Shown here: piece by piece, positions 1 through 11,650 of the stretch
Layout: the number at the start of each line of letters is the position of its first letter
How positions within the stretch are numbered: the stretch's first letter is position 1
The notes under the pieces: generated by a model
Databases searched by the model: none
Told to the model about the DNA's origin: nothing
What the model saw: only the letters and a program-made list of their open reading frames with translations
NCBI GenBank assembly: GCA_003255065.1
Contig: QAOA01004423.1
Coordinates: 124,001-188,000 of the forward strand
Source: Cercis canadensis
Lineage: Eukaryota > Streptophyta > Magnoliopsida > Fabales > Fabaceae
Length of the DNA stretch: 64,000 bases
Reading direction: 5' to 3'
Made by a program: the position numbers and the translations under genes

Positions 1-962
1 CCTCCTTTTAATTCTAAAGATAAAGCTTCTTCACCCAAGTCCTTAATTGTAGCTGGAGTTGGACTTTCTTCAATAAGCAAATAAGAAGTTGGACTTGAAT
101 TGACATCTGGATTTGAACCTGTTAACACTTGGTGGGAGGTTTTGACAAGAGTCTCAATGGCATTATTACAAACAGATACCAACATGTCTCTCACTTTAGT
201 CTCATGCTTGGGGTTAGTTAAGCCAGAGAAGAAATCATCATAGGTGTTGATATCCATGGTCTTGTCAAGATATACAGCAACTGCTGTGCTCACAAATAAT
301 TGAACGCAATTACCAATTAGCTCACTGCACTTATCACCACAAACCACTTCCACCCATCTTGGACCTGGATCCACATTGGAGCCAAGATGTCTAACACGAG
401 TAGAATTGCTAGAATTTGATTCTCCGCCGGAGTGCCCATCTGAATATAAGGCGAGGACCAGATTCCTAGCAAAGCTTCCAACAACAACAGAAGCAAAACC
501 TGACCCAGCCGGGGTAAAGAGCTTGTCAACCACCCGGTCCACAAAACTTGAACCGGCAGAGGATTGATCACGATCAGTCCGGTTCATAGATTGATAACCA
601 CGCAAAACTCCCACAGTTACTGCCTGAGTTAGGCTTTTCAGTGAATCTGAAAACTCGTCAGACCGAGTTATTTTAGAAATTTGCTCCACACTATTGGGTA
701 CTTGATCTGAATCAGATTGCAAAAACTCCTTCATATCTCTGGAGACAACCCCAATAGTCTCTGCAGATTCGGAGACTCCTTCTGCTACAGAAATAAATGC
801 ACCCAAAAGCTTTGAAAGTCTCTTTCTCTTACGAGCTACTGAAGGCGCATGATAAACCCTATAAGCACCGTAACCGGTGAATCCAACGGCAGCCAGCATA
901 AAAATCCATTTCTTCCTCTTCCGGCCAACATCAAAACCCTTTACAGCCAATTGCAGTTCCAT
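1..962 (-). CDS. PP2-A10-like protein (PHLOEM PROTEIN 2-LIKE A10), 3' end outside window
   Basis: A single open exon of 320 codons runs from an ATG at 962 leftward off the window edge, so the C-terminus is missing. The start is [10 protein letters not shown], followed by a basic patch (GRKRKK), a short hydrophobic segment around residues 19-30 ([13 protein letters not shown]) and another basic patch (ARKRKRLSK). This N-terminus, and the following [14 protein letters not shown] and [11 protein letters not shown] stretches, match my memory of the plant family annotated as PHLOEM PROTEIN 2-LIKE A10, usually about 400 residues, so roughly 80-100 residues lie outside. The single hydrophobic segment suggests membrane anchoring, possibly in an organelle envelope; that is inference. 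The family has no well-established biochemical role, and the lectin-like name does not prove sugar binding. No stop or frameshift is seen. Confidence 0.75.
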   Translation of the reverse strand, partial: MELQLAVKGFDVGRKRKKWIFMLAAVGFTGYGAYRVYHAPSVARKRKRLSKLLGAFISVAEGVSESAETIGVVSRDMKEFLQSDSDQVPNSVEQISKITRSDEFSDSLKSLTQAVTVGVLRGYQSMNRTDRDQSSAGSSFVDRVVDKLFTPAGSGFASVVVGSFARNLVLALYSDGHSGGESNSSNSTRVRHLGSNVDPGPRWVEVVCGDKCSELIGNCVQLFVSTAVAVYLDKTMDINTYDDFFSGLTNPKHETKVRDMLVSVCNNAIETLVKTSHQVLTGSNPDVNSSPTSYLLIEESPTPATIKDLGEEALSLELKG

Positions 963-1300
963 GTAAAAGAAATTGCATAAAACCCACCAATTATATTACA
1001 ATTTCGGCTTTCCCTGCTGATAAAAAAAAAAAAAAAAAAAATTCAGTTTTCCCTGTACAAAATTCAATAAATTCAATGACAGCATTTGCACGAAATTTTT
1101 TTCTTTTATTCCGGAGGTCTTGGAATATAGAATTCAAAGCAGTTTCTCTTTTTCTGTTTTGGGTTTCAAGAAAAGGTGTGATGACCTAATACGGTTGAAG
1201 CGATGAATGAAGAGAGCGAGAGAGATAAAGAGATATGGAGAGACGGACCTGAAAACAGGAATTGGATTAGAGAAGAGAAGGTTATGACGTCAAAGGCCGT
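963..1300. other. 5' flank of the PP2-A10-like gene
   Basis: About 340 bp without a supported gene. It holds a 19-20 base A-run near 1022-1040 and a purine-rich GAGAGA stretch near 1208-1245. It presumably contains the leader and promoter of the minus-strand gene. The overlapping ORFs on both strands here have no recognisable protein. Confidence 0.5.
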
Positions 1301-2191
1301 TGCAGAAGATACAGTAGCATCTCGTGTATGCAAGCCATTTTTGCGTGTCTGTTTACTTTTTGGTGGGAGCAATTGCCCCAACCATCACCCTCAGCCATAA
1401 CCTCAATACAAATCAGAATTGAATTCCTCTCAAAGCCACAACCACCAATAGAAATTCAATTTAATTTATTTTTTAGGTGTCTGACCCGTCTGATAAATGG
1501 ATTATGGGCCTTATCTAACGGATTTGGTTGTCAAACAAGAAGTGAATCCGTTAGTGGCAAATATTATGAACAAGTTTAAAAGCCCAAAACTGAGAAGAGT
1601 TTAAGGTCCACTTGATAAGGCTAAATTTTTTCGTTTCGAGTTTGGATAAGATTGCTGAAAATTTAAAATTTAAATACAAGATAAAAAAACATAGGAATTA
1701 ATAAAAAATTGCCTTAATAATTTAATCCACACTCAATGGCATTTGNTGCAGAAGATACAGTGGCATCTCGTGTATGCAAGCCATTTTTGCGTGTCTGTTT
1801 ACTTTTTGGTGGGAGCAATTGCCCCAACCATCACCCTCAACCATAACCTCAATACAAATCAGAATTGAATCCCTCTCAGAGCCACAACCACCAATAGAAA
1901 TTCAATTTAATTTATTTTTTTGGTGTCTGACCCGTCTGATAAATGGATTATGGGCCTTATCTAACGGATTTGGTTGTCAAACAAGAAGTGAATCCGTAAG
2001 TAGCAAATATTATGAACAAGTTTAAAAGCCCAAAACTGAGAAGAGTTTAAGGTCCACTTGATAAGGCTAAATTTTTTCATTTCGAGTTTGGATAAGATTG
2101 CTGAAAATTTAAAATTTAAATACAAGATAAAAAAACATAGGAATTAATAAAAAATTGCCTTAATAATTTAATCCACACTCAATGGCATTTG
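1301..2191 (+). repeat. Direct duplication of about 445 bp around a single N (likely assembly artefact)
   Basis: Bases 1301-1745 and 1747-2191 are nearly identical 445-bp copies in the same orientation, separated only by N at 1746. They differ by a few substitutions, for example acagtagcat versus acagtggcat. Copy 1 ends with catttg and copy 2 starts with tgcagaag, so the N joins the end of one copy to the start of the next. Allelic contig overlap left unmerged is the simplest reading. No coding potential is recognised; the two similar 83-codon ORFs inside are a by-product of the duplication. Confidence 0.9.
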
Positions 2192-2890
2192 ATTCAGTTT
2201 GTGGCGGTGTTTGGGCCAGAGTATTTTGGCACGCAAGTAACTGGGAACCGATAATGTCTCTGGTCCTAGTCCAAGTCCTAGGATCGCAATCTTTCAATCC
2301 CATCTTGATTCTTGAAGCCTCAACTCAAGGGTGGCCGTGGCTGAGGCTGACTGGGTAAAGAGACCAAATGACCTTCTGAGTTCTAAAACTCCGTCTATGG
2401 ATATTGTCACGACTCTGATCTGATGATCCCAAAACAGATTCCCAACCGCATCTTTCTCTTTTACAACTCACACTCCTATTTAGGATTACCATTTTTATCA
2501 CAAATTTGTGACACGTGCCCAAAGCTTCGAGAGACAGAGACATCGCAATTTGACTGCATGGAAGTCCCCACACATTGCCACGTGGGAAAATAAAAGAAAG
2601 GTAGCAGTCCCAGCCCTAGCTAGCTTAACAGATTAACCCCGTGAATCCACCTTCTAAATTTCTAATCGTTCCCTTTTTTTTTTTCTCTCCCGAATTTTGC
2701 TGAGCTGTGTGTAAGTCTAAAGGCCTTCTCAATTCCCCACACAAAACACAAAGTAACGCAGCTAGCTAACCCAACTTCCAAGACGGTGACTCTTCCCATC
2801 ATTGAAATGTCGCAAACACCACACCAGTTTCCTGGAAATACAAAAATGCACATGTATTTTAGTTTCCAATTGTGGCAGCCCTTTTTTGTT
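2192..2890. other. Upstream region of the ACR1-like gene, no gene seen
   Basis: About 700 bp of non-coding sequence between the duplication and the TATA box of the ACT-repeat gene. It contains a G-box-like cacgtg within ccacgtggg at about 2579-2587, which could be a regulatory site for the downstream gene, and a T-run near 2671-2684. I see no protein, RNA gene or transposon ends. Confidence 0.4.
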
Positions 2891-2897
2891 TATATAC
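2891..2897 (+). promoter_or_regulatory. Putative TATA box of the ACR1-like gene
   Basis: tatatac follows a T-rich stretch about 730 bp upstream of the start codon. A pyrimidine-rich leader follows and ends in aacag/gtaacc at 3086/3087, a good donor, so the leader is probably split by an intron of about 0.5 kb before the ATG at 3626. The distance to the ATG only makes sense with that leader intron. Confidence 0.4.
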
Positions 2898-3047
2898 ACT
2901 CGATTCCCCATCTGTTTCGGTTCTAGACCACATATATAGACACCTTCTATTTCTGACTGTACAATACCAAACATAGAAAATCAAGGTTTGGCCACTGTTT
3001 CTACCCATCTCTACCCTCTTCTACTGCTTTCTGAAAACCTCTACTCC

Positions 3048-3080
3048 ATGATTTTTACCTCTGCTGTGAAAAAGCTGTAG
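3048..3080 (+). other. Upstream ORF of 10 codons in the ACR1-like leader
   Basis: atg at 3048 opens a frame of ten codons (MIFTSAVKKL) ending in tag at 3078-3080, six bases before a likely leader donor splice site at 3086/3087. If the leader is transcribed as inferred, this is the first AUG a scanning ribosome meets and could dampen translation of the main frame. No known conserved uORF peptide is recognised. Confidence 0.35.
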
Positions 3081-3625
3081 CAACAGGTAACCATGCTCCT
3101 ATTCAATTCTTATATTAGTTTGGTGTTTAATTCATAATTGGGTATGTTGTACGCAATTCTTCAGAACTTTCCATGTTCTCTGCATTTTGATCTAATTTCT
3201 TTGAATTTTCTTTGGTTCACTTTTTCCTCCAATAATAAATACTATATATTTCTAATTTACTTAGAATGGAGAATTCAATTTCCATACAAGTTCCCGTCTT
3301 TCTACACTTGTTGGATTTCCCACCAAGTAATTGGCTATCAGAAGTCATAGGGAGGACATGAAATTCCAAATATGGATGATTGGCAATGATTTTCTGTGTT
3401 TTTGGATTTCTGCGTCATCACTTAGAAAACAAGAAAGAGGCGCTACTGTCTTATCGCCTCGTTCGCTTGAGTTGTTTTCAGTTTTCACATACGCGTTTAC
3501 TTTTTCCTTATGTTTTGAATGTTTCTAAAGCTATCCTGCGAATAAATAGATAAGTGCAGTTGGCGCCGTGTTATCATACATCACCCAACAACCATCCAAA
3601 TCTCAAGCTTTGTTGATAGAGTGAG

Positions 3626-6276
3626 ATGGAGATAATTTACCAGCCCCACATCGATCAGGAACTGGAATCACTCATAGAAAGAATATATCCACCCAGGTAT
3701 ATACATATTACAATCTTCTTATCTCCATTGTCATAATCTTTTCCTTGTTACTTTCCAATAAAAAAAAATTAATTCCATTTGATTTTTTTACTTGTGATTC
3801 ACGATATAGAATACATCAAAATCAATGGTTTATTTTGTTTGATTTGGGTGTTTCTGATCAGGGTTTGTATAGACAATGACTCATGCGGAGACTGCACGGT
3901 GGTGAAGGTTAGATTCTAGAACTGGTTTTCAAGTTGTACTTGTTAAATTATTAATTTATCTACTAGGGCCCTTGCAGCATTTGCTTATTATACTATGATC
4001 TTCATAGTAGCCTGTTAGCTGTTTACAGATTTCGCCCACAGAATCGACATTAATGGTCCATTTACATAGATATTTAAATGCCAATTGATTTAGTGTTACT
4101 TTGAAGTGAGGGAACTTTCCAACTTAGCTTATGTATGACTAAAAAAATTTAAAATTGTAGAAAGTGATACAAAGAGATCAAGGCCCAAAAATAAAAATAA
4201 AAAAATACACAGAGATAGGGTTGTCAATCTGTAAGGTGGAGGCAAAAGCCATCACAAATTATGATACTTAATTGTGTTGGCTTTTTCAAGTGCGGCACTG
4301 TCATCCATTATAATACTTTGCAGTTTCACTTCCTTAATTTCGAATTGGTAAGCGGAAACCAATTATGGCTGGTATTCTATGAAAACGACGTAATGAAATT
4401 GTAAACAAACTTGGGGAGATGCACTGAAAGAGGAGTAAAGGCCTATAATTTTACAAGATTCAAGTTAGGTTTCATCATTATGGTTACTGGAAAGTTGAAA
4501 TCCAATGTTCCGTATGCATGATAGAAAGCAAGTGTAGTTGATGGAATTGGTTTCATGTTTTAAAATTGTGGGTCTTTTTCACTGACAGGTTGATAGTGCC
4601 AACAAACATGGGATATTATTGGAGATGGTCCAGGTGTTGACAGATCTTGACCTCATCATTTCCAAATCATACATTTCCTCTGATGGAGGATGGTTTATGG
4701 ACGGTCAGTGGTCGCCCACCCTGAATTCGGAACAAAAACTATGAAACTTGCTTTTATCTTGAATGAGAGTCACTTATCCATAGCAAAATTTATTTATCAT
4801 CTGCTATGCCTCACTATCCATGTGGCTCTTTAATTTTATTGATTGCAGTGTTCCACGTGACCGATGAGTTGGGTAACAAGCTCACTGACGAAAAACTCAT
4901 GCTTCACATTCAGCAGGTAGGCTTCTCCCTCTTTTGTCATCTAAACTAAATAAAAAATCTGGAAAAATAGATTAAACAATGAGATTACAGGCCCTCTGTG
5001 CGAGCAGGAGAGGAGGGATTTCAAGGGAAATAGCAGAAAACGTGTCAACGGAGAAGACAGCATTAGAAATGAGTGGGAGGGATAGACCGGGCCTTCTATC
5101 AGAGCTTTCAGCAGTGCTAGTTGAGTTGGGTTGCAAGGTCACCGCCGCAGAGGCCTGGACCCACAATGACAGAGCGGCCTGCATAATCCACGTGGAGGAT
5201 GCATCAAAACCTGGGCCGATTACAGACCCAATTCGGTTGGCCCATGTAGAGGAGCAGCTAGAGAACGTGGTGGAGGCCCATGATGGCAAGGGAGAGAGGA
5301 GGAGCGTGAGGTTAACAGCCGCCGGCGCCGGCCGCAGCCATGCAGAACGGCGGCTCCACCAGTTGATGTACGCGGATAGGGATTACGAGAGATGTGGCGC
5401 GTGTGAGTGTGAGGGTGAGCATAAGAAGGGCTGTGATGGGACCCAGGTGTCCATCAGTAGATGCGAGGAGAAGGGGTACTGGGTGGTAAATGTGAGGAGT
5501 AGGGACCGTCCTAAGCTGCTGTTTGACACCGTCTGCGTACTCACCGACATGCACTACGTTGTGTTTCACGCAGCAATTGGGTCCAAGGGTTCCATGGCTG
5601 AGCAGGTAGCTATTACACATAACCGTTTACAAATGGATTTATATTTAGTTACTTAATCTATGCCTCTGTAAAATGATAATTAATTGACAGGAGTACTTTA
5701 TAAGGCACGAGGAGAGTTGGAGTTCAAATTTGGAGAGAGAAAGCGAGAGGCAAAAGCTGACACTATGTTTAATCGCTGCTATAGAACGCAGAGTGTCGCA
5801 TGTATGTCCCAGTTCCACAGGAGCTTTTCCCTTCCCGTTAATTATTAAGTTCCCATTAATTAAGCTCTAGTAATTACTTGAATGGACTGATGCAGGGATT
5901 AAGAGTAGAGGTTCGCAGTGAGAACAGAATAGGACTACTGTCGGATGTGACAAGGGTATTTCGGGAAAATGGACTATCCATATCAAGGGTTGAGATAGGA
6001 ACAGAAGGCGAAAAAGCATTGGGATCATTCTATGTTACAGATTCATGGGGTGAACAAGTGAACCCAAATATAGTGGAGTTTGTTAGAGAAGAAGCGGGTG
6101 GAACTGTTGTTGCTCATCATAAATCGCCATACAAGGTGAGGGTCTCCAACACCGAGAGGACAACTAATAGTACTATAACTCAACAAACCAGCACTAGTAC
6201 TAGATTTTCAATTGGAAGCATGCTATGGTCACAGCTTGAGCGCCTCTCCACCAATTTCGGCCTCATTAGATCCTGA
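3626..6276 (+). CDS. ACR1: ACT domain-repeat protein (ACR1-like)
   Basis: Seven exons join in frame into 468 residues: 3626-3696, 3862-3907, 4589-4703, 4849-4916, 4991-5605, 5691-5801 and 5896-6276, all with GT-AG introns. The protein starts MEIIYQPHID, as in plant ACR1-type proteins. Four ACT modules are visible at about residues 35-100, 122-195, 262-330 and 343-420; the signature GRDRPGLLSE is in the second, SRDRPKLLFD in the third and SENRIGLLSD in the fourth. ACT domains usually bind amino acids, and ACR proteins resemble the C-terminal half of bacterial GlnD uridylyltransferase without its catalytic domain, so an amino-acid or nitrogen-sensing role is likely but unproven. The linker around residues 205-240 carries an unusual Cys-rich stretch (CGACECEGEHKKGC). 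The leader appears to have its own intron and a short uORF. Confidence 0.88.
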
Positions 6277-7063
6277 TTCTCTAGTTATAATTTTTAGGAA
6301 TGCCTGTAAATATAACAAATTCAACATGCTAATGCTCAATTTAATCTACACCTTCATTCCTAATCTCATTATGTACTCATAAAATTAAAACCCAAATCAA
6401 GGAAAGGTCTGCTATGTTAAAACTGGCATCGTACTAATTATTGTAGCACTTGTGGTCATGTAGAACTAATCTTCATGGCTAACTGGCAGCAATTATGCAA
6501 ACATAAAATAATCTTCAAAGATAGCAAGTACATAATCTTGGTACAACACCTCATTTAACAATTAGCACATACTTTCTGTTAATACACTTTTTTTAAAAAA
6601 AAAACATAATATTATTTTCCGATCATCTAACTTTATTCCACGATGTTATCCGACCGTTGTTTCAATTTGTGGTCCCCGACACTCTTAGTTACAACGGCTG
6701 CAATGGATTCTTGGCAAACACTTCTCTTTTCAGAGTTTAGCCTATCTCAAAATCTTCTTAAAAATCTTCAAAGCTACTACTAATAAATATAATAATTTCA
6801 TGCTAGGCATCATTGAAGGTTGTGTCATAAAACTAGAGCATCAAAAGTATTAATAACTTCAAATAACTTGATTTCCAATACCAAATGAAAAATAGTTTAT
6901 TATATGGTGCTCGAATAACCACAGCATAATTTCCAGTGGAGACTGGCTTTATGTACACAAATACAGTTTCCAGAGGGCCAATTATAGAATACAGAGACTA
7001 TATGCAAAATATTCACAGAAAAATAAGAGAAATATAATAAACCAGAAGGGTTCCGTGGGATCA
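6277..7063. other. Convergent 3' region between ACR1-like and BSD genes
   Basis: AT-rich spacer of 787 bp where the 3' ends of two converging genes meet. It will hold both 3' untranslated regions. I see no ORF, RNA gene or transposon ends. Confidence 0.5.
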
Positions 7064-9586
7064 TCACATTACATCAATGTCATCAACGTTGAGCCAGTCA
7101 TTAGAATCCTTCTGCTCAGGATTACGGGCAATTGCGTGCTCGGAACCATGCTGTTTTCCTTCAATAGAGTTTAAATCCTTATCAGAGTTAGTTGAGCTTC
7201 TACTTAGCTGAACCCAATCTCGCGAATCCTTTGTTGAAGAATCAGAACCAGATGTAACTTTTTTATAACTTGAAGGTACATCACCATCGTCATCCTCAAG
7301 ATCACTGAACGATACGTCATCATCATTAGCAATAGGAATAGAAGTCCCACTGGTACCAACCATTTCAGAGGTATCCTCTTTCAACCAATCATCAGCATCA
7401 TCCTCATATTTATCATCCAAGGGTTTAGTTGTGGAACCAGATAATGATTGTTGTAGAGTTGGATTTGCTGGTGCTTCTTCAACTACAGATTTGTCAACAA
7501 TTCGAATTTCAGTACTTTGGACAGGGTGCTTCTCCATCTCAATATCAGACAAGGATGGTGCTGCTCCAACAGCAGATGCCTGCAGAGGTGCTGACTCAGG
7601 TTGAGCACTTGCTGGGACAGAGAGATGTTGTTCCTCCTCTTTTGAGTGAACATTGCCTCTTACCGATGTGTCTCCCTCTTGCTTCTCCTTATTCCTTTTA
7701 TCTAATTCATGTGCTAACATTGCTCTGGCTTCCACTATCTGCACACATAATGCGAATTGTTAATTATACATGCTAGCAGATTAAATGCTAAAACCGAAAG
7801 TAACATATTGCCTACTAATGAAATACAAGAAGCATCAGGCAGAAGAAATGGATCATTTCCAGATTTGTTCCAACATTGTCCGTGGTCAAGCTGATGGATT
7901 AAAGGAAATAAATGGGATTTTAGCAATTAGGTTCGATCAATGTAAGCACAGTCACACAAGATTCCTATTATAATTCCAGGAGTTCAAACAATAAATTCCA
8001 AACACCATAACTACAACTTGAATAACTATGCATCAATCCATCTTCTCATATGGTTAGAATAACTAAAGGTGAAGAATAAATCACACACCTTCATCAAGCA
8101 TCTGAAATCTGTGCCCATCAGGATGTTAAAATTCCAAAAGTAAATTAAACGAATACATCCTTGAAAATAAAATAATGCCACATAAATTTTAACTCACTTG
8201 TGGGGTTGATAAAAGATCAGCATCATGTTTGTTGAGTCTAGGGTGCAGGAGCACGAAATAGATTTTCCAAAAGCAGCCATCACTCATATATCCAGGGCAA
8301 AGTTCCATCCTAAGAGCAGCTAATCTTGGAGCCAAACGTTCAACAACTAGAGCATGTTCTTGTTGGGCATCAGACAATTCAAAATCTGTAGAAAATTTCA
8401 TGCGTGGTGTACTATCAGCAAGAATCACAGACGAACATCGTAAGAATTAGAAATAGAGTCTCTCATGGCAAATTGAGGGACCTATGAACCAGAATTTACT
8501 CCATGTGAATGACTTGAAATTTTAAGCTTTTATTCAGCTATGAATATGAATATGAATATCAGGAAAACATACAAGATTAATATGACCATTAAGATATTAA
8601 CTTGACAGAGCAAAAAAAACAAAGAATATCGGCAGTAACTCGAATAATCAGAGAGGGAGAAATGGATTTTCACTTTGTCCAGGCAAATCAATTCAAACTA
8701 TGAGAGAGCATTCACTGTTATCAAAACAGAAGATGGCACATATATCTTTGCCTAGTCTCCAAAATTACGTACACTACCACAATTTCAAACTAACCAGAGA
8801 ACTACATTTAGTCCCTACATCATTTTACTTTCAATATATAGGAAATATAACTACTTGGAAACATTTCATGTTCATCTAGATACGTATACTTATTCGTTTT
8901 AATTTAAAAATCAATGAAAAAGAGACGGCGAAAGCCAATATACCATCAGAATCCGCATCATCCGGCAGAGGAAAATCCATCCAAGTCTCTGGATGCATGG
9001 CTATGTTTCTCGCAAAGGCCACAACCTCCTCGGTCACTCCAACCACACCGTCGAGCTCGTATTCCTCCAGAGGCCGCTCCGCTTCCGATCCAAATTGAAG
9101 GAAATTCGACGCGATCTTTGTAAACTCGAATACCGTCTTATTTGTAGAAAACTTTGAGATCCCGTTCTTAAATTTCCCACTAATCTCAGCAAAATCACTT
9201 CGGATTCCGGCAATAATCGCTTCATCGGATACCTTGGAATTGGAATCGTCGATTGATTGGTAAGACGGTTCAGCAGGATTCGGATCCAAGATCTGAGTTT
9301 CATTATGAGAGGAATCGGGTGGTGGGGCAAGGAAAGAGGCAACGCCCCAGAATTGACGGGATATGGTTTTGGTGATCTCCGAGAGATCCTCTTTGACACC
9401 TCGTGCGGTAGGAGTAGACGTAGAAGACGATGATTGGGAATCAGGTTGAACAGCTTCTGAATCGGGTTTCGGAGGTGATTTTAGGTCACCACCATTGTTG
9501 TTGACAGTGTTAGCATTGTAAACGTCGTCTTCATCCTCATCATCGAGCCTGAGTGAGTTTGCGATTGACCTGGCTAACCAGGACAT
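7064..9586 (-). CDS. BSD domain-containing protein
   Basis: Three exons read on the minus strand: 9586-8944, 8385-8198 and 7738-7064, joining in frame to 501 residues. The N-terminus (MSWLARSIANSLRL) is followed by an acidic, Ser-rich stretch and a segment VKEDLSEITKTISRQFWGVASFLAPP typical of plant BSD proteins (given here as SRQFWGVASFLAP). The BSD domain spans about residues 195-276: it starts in PETWMDFPL, crosses the first splice site and contains the characteristic Phe-Trp pair (CFWKIYF) near its end. The C-terminal 220 residues are low-complexity and acidic, ending in SNDWLNVDDIDVM. BSD domains occur in TFIIH p62-like factors, synapse-associated proteins and DOS2-like proteins; the plant members of this architecture have no firmly assigned reaction. 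The gene is divergently arranged with the EngB-type GTPase gene. Confidence 0.85.
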
Positions 9587-10063
9587 GGTTGATTCCTAGC
9601 TCTGAGCTAATTCCAGATTGCAACCATGTCTTGACAATAGTGAAGAGGAGTTTCTTAACGGGGTCAAAGACTTGGCTGCGACGCCGTTTCAGAATGCAAA
9701 AAAGTTTGCCCCTAATAATCGGACCGACCCGGTTTAAACCCAACCAGTCCGCCTCAATTTTCCCCCCCTGGATTTCTATATTTCTTTCTTCTAGTCCCAG
9801 CCCGGTCCCAAGAAAACAACATCCACTTCAGTCTTCATCTTCAAAAACCCCATCTTTCTCTTTACTCTGTAGTCTTCACTCTTTCGTTCTCTCCCACCCA
9901 TGCCACCGCCAGAACTCAGCATTGCCATTCAGTAAGCCAAGCGCAGGTGAGGTGCATCAGCAGGTTTTAGTTCCTTATTCGAATTATTTAGTACCAAAAA
10001 TAAATAAAATTCAGGCCTTCAACTGCAACCAGTGAGTCCCAGGTCTTCATCTCCAATCCAAAA
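9587..10063. promoter_or_regulatory. Divergent promoter region, BSD gene / EngB-type GTPase gene
   Basis: The two start codons lie 477 bp apart on opposite strands, so both promoters and leaders must fit here. The plus-strand side is C/T-rich (9760-9900). I see no clear TATA box on either side, which is common for housekeeping-type plant genes. The ORFs in this stretch have no recognisable product. Confidence 0.5.
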
Positions 10064-11650
10064 ATGATGCTGAGAAGTCGACTATTGAACCTTCAAATTC
10101 CTTCAGTGATATGGGCATCTCAATTTAGGAAAAGCAGTACTCCTTCTCTGCTCTCTTTCCGATACCCTCTTTCACATTCAACCAGCAGGAACTCTGACCA
10201 GCATGCCTCAGCTTCCAAGACCAGAAGCTCTTCCGTGTCGGATACTGAGAAAATTTTCCGTACGGTCCTATTCGTTCCTCCCGGAGTTGAGCCGAACGAA
10301 GTGAACGATGATATGATCCTACCAGGGTCCAACATAGTCATCGGACCCTACGCGGGCGAGGCCAAGATAAAGGAGGTTGAGTTTGTGAAGAGCAGTGGTC
10401 GAGCTAAGGATTGCCCCAAGGATAATCGACCTGAATTCGCTATTCTGGGTCGTTCCAATGTTGGCAAGTCTTCCCTTATAAATGCCCTGGTTCGCAAGAA
10501 AGAAGTTGCACTCACATCTAAGAAACCAGGTTTTAATTTATTCTCCTTTGATTTGCAGTGCTCATTTAGTTGTTTTACTAATTTGGGCGTTTCTTGTAGG
10601 AAAGACCCAGCTTATCAATCACTTCTTGGTGAACAAAACTTGGTACATCGTGGATTTGCCTGGTTATGGGTGAGTCACAATATCCCAATATAGTGAAATT
10701 AAACTGGTTCATGTGGAGTATATAAAGGGTTTTTGGTAAGAATGATGGAATAGTATCATTAGGATTTGAGTTCGATTACATTTTAAGTTAAGTCCAAGAT
10801 TCCTTTTTTGCATCATAAAGCCGGTTGAATCAGGAAATATGTATGAGCATTTATAGAGAAAAATTATTGATTCTGACAATGGAACTGAGCGACCTCAATG
10901 TTATTTTTAGCTTCTTGAGTTGGTTCATATTAGTAAACTGTCCTTCAACTTCAGGAATTGATGCATCAGGAAATGCTCAATGACATTGTAGTATGCTTAT
11001 TTTGTAATGCTTAATTGTCAGGTTTGGTATCTTCCTTTTTTTCTGTTTGTATTTTTCTTTCTGTATTCTTTCCTTTACCCTATTTTCCCTTCGAGAAAAG
11101 GAGGGGATTTGAGTGTTAGGGGTTGGTGATACTATCCAATCAAATGAAAAACTGCTTGTTCATATGTCTTGCGTTTTATGCAGCTTTGCTAAAGCATCTG
11201 AAGCTGCTAGAATGGATTGGTCCTCATTCACAAAAGGCTACTTTATGAACAGAGATACTCTGGTTGCTGTCATGCTTCTCATTGATGCAAGTGTTCCACC
11301 TCAAAAGATCGACTTAGATTGTGCAAATTGGCTAGGACGCAATAATGTATGCTGCTCTTTGGTCTTGAGTCCCTAATAAACTCTTGTTGATTAACTGAAA
11401 ACAAGTCTAAATACCATGAAACTTATGCTGTGGGTTTCAGATACCAATCACTTTCGTGTTCACAAAATGTGACAAAATGAAGGTGGGAAAGGGAAAAAGG
11501 CCTGATGAGAACATCAGGGATTTTCAAGAGTTGATCAGACAAAACTACCGGCAACATCCCCCATGGATTATGACCAGCAGTGTCACTGGACTGGGCAGAG
11601 ATGAGCTTCTCTTGCATATGTCACAGCTAAGGAACTACTGGGATCAATAG
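10064..11650 (+). CDS. EngB/YihA-type GTP-binding protein, probably organellar
   Basis: Four exons, 10064-10529, 10600-10669, 11184-11346 and 11441-11650, give 302 residues. All G motifs are present: G1 GRSNVGKS (129-136), G3 DLPGYG (174-179), G4 TKCDK (241-245) and G5 SSVTG (279-283). This matches bacterial EngB/YihA, a GTPase needed for large ribosomal subunit assembly. The first 100 or so residues lie outside the GTPase domain and begin with a Ser/Arg-rich, acid-poor stretch, which suggests a chloroplast or mitochondrial transit peptide; Arabidopsis relatives (including the one named EMB2001) are organellar. The ATG at 10064 is followed immediately by a second ATG, so translation could start at either. 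The role in organelle ribosome assembly is inferred from the family. Confidence 0.9.

Noticed and set aside
317..571. 84-codon minus-strand ORF
   Set aside because: It lies within the PP2-A10-like exon in another frame and has no domain.
1328..2025. Two nearly identical 83-codon ORFs at 1328-1579 and 1774-2025
   Set aside because: They are one ORF doubled by the single-N duplication, with no recognisable protein.
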